Assembly: GCA_963070105.1 (NCBI GenBank)
Contig: OY718803.1
Location: 5,872,507-5,936,506 of the forward strand
Length of the DNA stretch: 64,000 bases
DNA from: Litomosoides sigmodontis
Lineage: Eukaryota > Nematoda > Chromadorea > Rhabditida > Onchocercidae
Direction of reading: 5' to 3'
A program made the position numbers and the translations under genes. Below the pieces are notes generated by a model that was not told the DNA's origin, made no database searches, and saw nothing but the letters and a program-made list of their open reading frames with translations. Below are positions 62,612-64,000 of the stretch, piece after piece. Position 1 is the first letter of the stretch; the number at the start of each line of letters is the position of its first letter.

Positions 62612-64000
62612 CAGAAAGCAAGAAAGAGATAAAACCACAGATTGAAGTAATGAAATCGAACAGTAAAAAAAGAAAACTTGGAAAAATATTCATTTACAAG
62701 GTCGATAAAACATGCCGGAAAAAATACAATGAGTACGTCTTTGATATATATTAAAGTAAACTTGTACAAAGTGGAAATTCAATTCTTAAAAGATCGCTTC
62801 TGTGCTGAGATACCAAGTGCAATTGATGATTTTTGAATATTAAATTTCTTCCAAAGCCGGAACTGTTCACTGAGACACATACAGTGCAAGGAAAAAAATC
62901 TAAGGAAGCATTCTGGAGACAAAAAAACATCACAAGTAAACTGATAACCAATAGAACTGTTAGTGCGAATGTGTTGCAACGTTCCATTTAAGCACGTTCA
63001 TCACAGCAGCAGGGAGAGAGGAAGGAATTTTTTGCAAAGTGCTCTGAGATAGCTTTTGCCACACGAAATCAACGCTTCCCTGTGTCTGCAAAACAAAACA
63101 ATAGAAATAATATCAGGGTAATATGATGGACCAGAGATAAGTGGATTGCTTATGGAAGAAGCAGTCGCTCCTATCATATTACGTGCTATCAAGTAAAGTG
63201 TTCACTTATAAATGTCTCTCTGTTTGCTATAAACAATTTCATGAATCGAATCACTTTTAGAGCCAATAATCGGCACAGCAGATGGCACTCTCAGTTACAC
63301 TTCTCAAATAACAAAACAAATTCTCCGAAATTAATTTGCACTTTGATTTCTTGGTAGTGGCAGACTCCATAACGGTAATGTAATTGAGTGTCGAAGTAAA
63401 TTGTGGCTTTGCGTACATTGAAAAATATCTTGTACGAGGATCCAATTCTCGGCGTGCTAAAACAGGTACTCATTGTTCGTATATACAAATACAGGGAAAG
63501 ATACAGTAAGAGAAGGTGGGAAATGAGCAGAAATTAGATATTCAATTGACAAGGACTTTTACAACAGCCACTACAACAACCCGTGAAGGGACTTTTCCGT
63601 AGTGGACCTCTCACGTCGAGGACCACTTCCCCGATCCACGCAACGGATATTCGATGACGATTAATACAATATCACACCATCACTAAGCCGTGCTGATACC
63701 ATATCGATGACGTCATCTCCTCAAAACAAGCCTACATATACATTATGCAGATAGAGATAGGGAGAGGGAGAGAGGAATTGTCCTCGTCTTTGCTTTTTAT
63801 TGCTTCGTATCCTTAAATGCTTTTCAGCAGGTCAGGATACCGCAGTAACCTTTCTGGAGATCTTCCCAGTTAAAACTATGCTTGCAACATCAACATTCCA
63901 AAAACATACAAACAGTTTTCAATAAAAGTATGGTTTGTTCACTGAAATAGGAAGACAAAAAAATACAGTTTGTCTGACTTCACACGCTTTCTAAAAGACC

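Larger units (their letters stand above)
59679..64000. other. Upstream region of EXC-4, no gene recognised
   Basis: More than 4 kb upstream of EXC-4 without a recognisable coding exon. Open frames are short, often overlapping on both strands, and several cross simple repeats. It may hold EXC-4 regulatory sequence or introns and ends of a gene beyond 64000. Confidence 0.4.

Noticed and set aside
62485..62987. Minus-strand hydrophobic frames near 62.5-63.0 kb
   Set aside because: They cross the (GA)n tract and overlap each other in different frames, with no conserved motif or splice structure.
1..64000. tRNA, rRNA, spliced-leader RNA, CRISPR arrays and transposase genes
   Set aside because: Looked for B-box-like GGTTCGAATCC, 5S-like and SL1-like sequences, regular repeat-spacer arrays and transposase motifs by eye; none was found. 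A covariance-model scan would be decisive for RNAs.

Overview
The window is nuclear DNA of a nematode, probably a clade III (spirurid/filarial-type) species. It is AT-rich, with many short exons, mostly short GT-AG introns with TTTCAG-like acceptors, and coding capacity that reads as orthologues of C. elegans-type genes (Axin/PRY-1, GON-4, ETR-1/CELF, EXC-4, NPP-4/Nup58). Species is inference; no rRNA, tRNA, transposase, CRISPR array or spliced-leader gene was seen. Exon joins below were worked out by hand from reading frame, splice dinucleotides and family conservation.

Layout: 0.7-1.7 kb (-) ribosomal protein S20, followed downstream by a decayed copy of its last exon; 2.7-4.1 kb (+) RNF146-type RING/WWE ubiquitin ligase; about 5.2-5.5 kb a probable collagen relic; 6.4-14.9 kb (-) a 26-exon GON4L/gon-4 homologue; 16.3-19.9 kb (-) Axin (RGS to DIX, 10 exons); 20.9-23.2 kb (-) a FAX/CDR-type GST-fold protein; 23.3-26.0 kb repeat-rich DNA upstream of 26.0-33.1 kb (+) a three-RRM CELF/ETR-1 RNA-binding protein; 33.1-38.1 kb gene-free; 38.2-41.7 kb (+) a Na+/Ca2+ exchanger (NCX) pseudogene; 42.9-43.7 kb (+) ribosomal protein S12; 44.2-45.2 kb (+) PBDC1; 46.1-49.5 kb (+) the FG nucleoporin Nup58; 51.1-51.7 kb (-) an unrecognised secreted or membrane protein; 53.0-55.6 kb (+) ArfGAP1; 57.7-59.7 kb (-) CLIC/EXC-4; then 4.3 kb without a recognisable gene.

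Functionally this is a mixed housekeeping and developmental neighbourhood. The most suggestive combination is RNF146 and Axin within 16 kb: in animals RNF146 is the ligase that destroys tankyrase-modified Axin. RPS12 and PBDC1 are close and in the same orientation, and PBDC1 has a splice acceptor one base before its ATG, so a trans-spliced unit is possible.

No clearly novel multi-gene system was found. The strongest non-routine observations are the NCX pseudogene, with identifiable disabling tandem duplications; the S20 exon relic; the collagen relic; a non-canonical intron and an intronic duplication in Nup58; and a 48-bp repeat whose second copy sits between 15-bp direct repeats.
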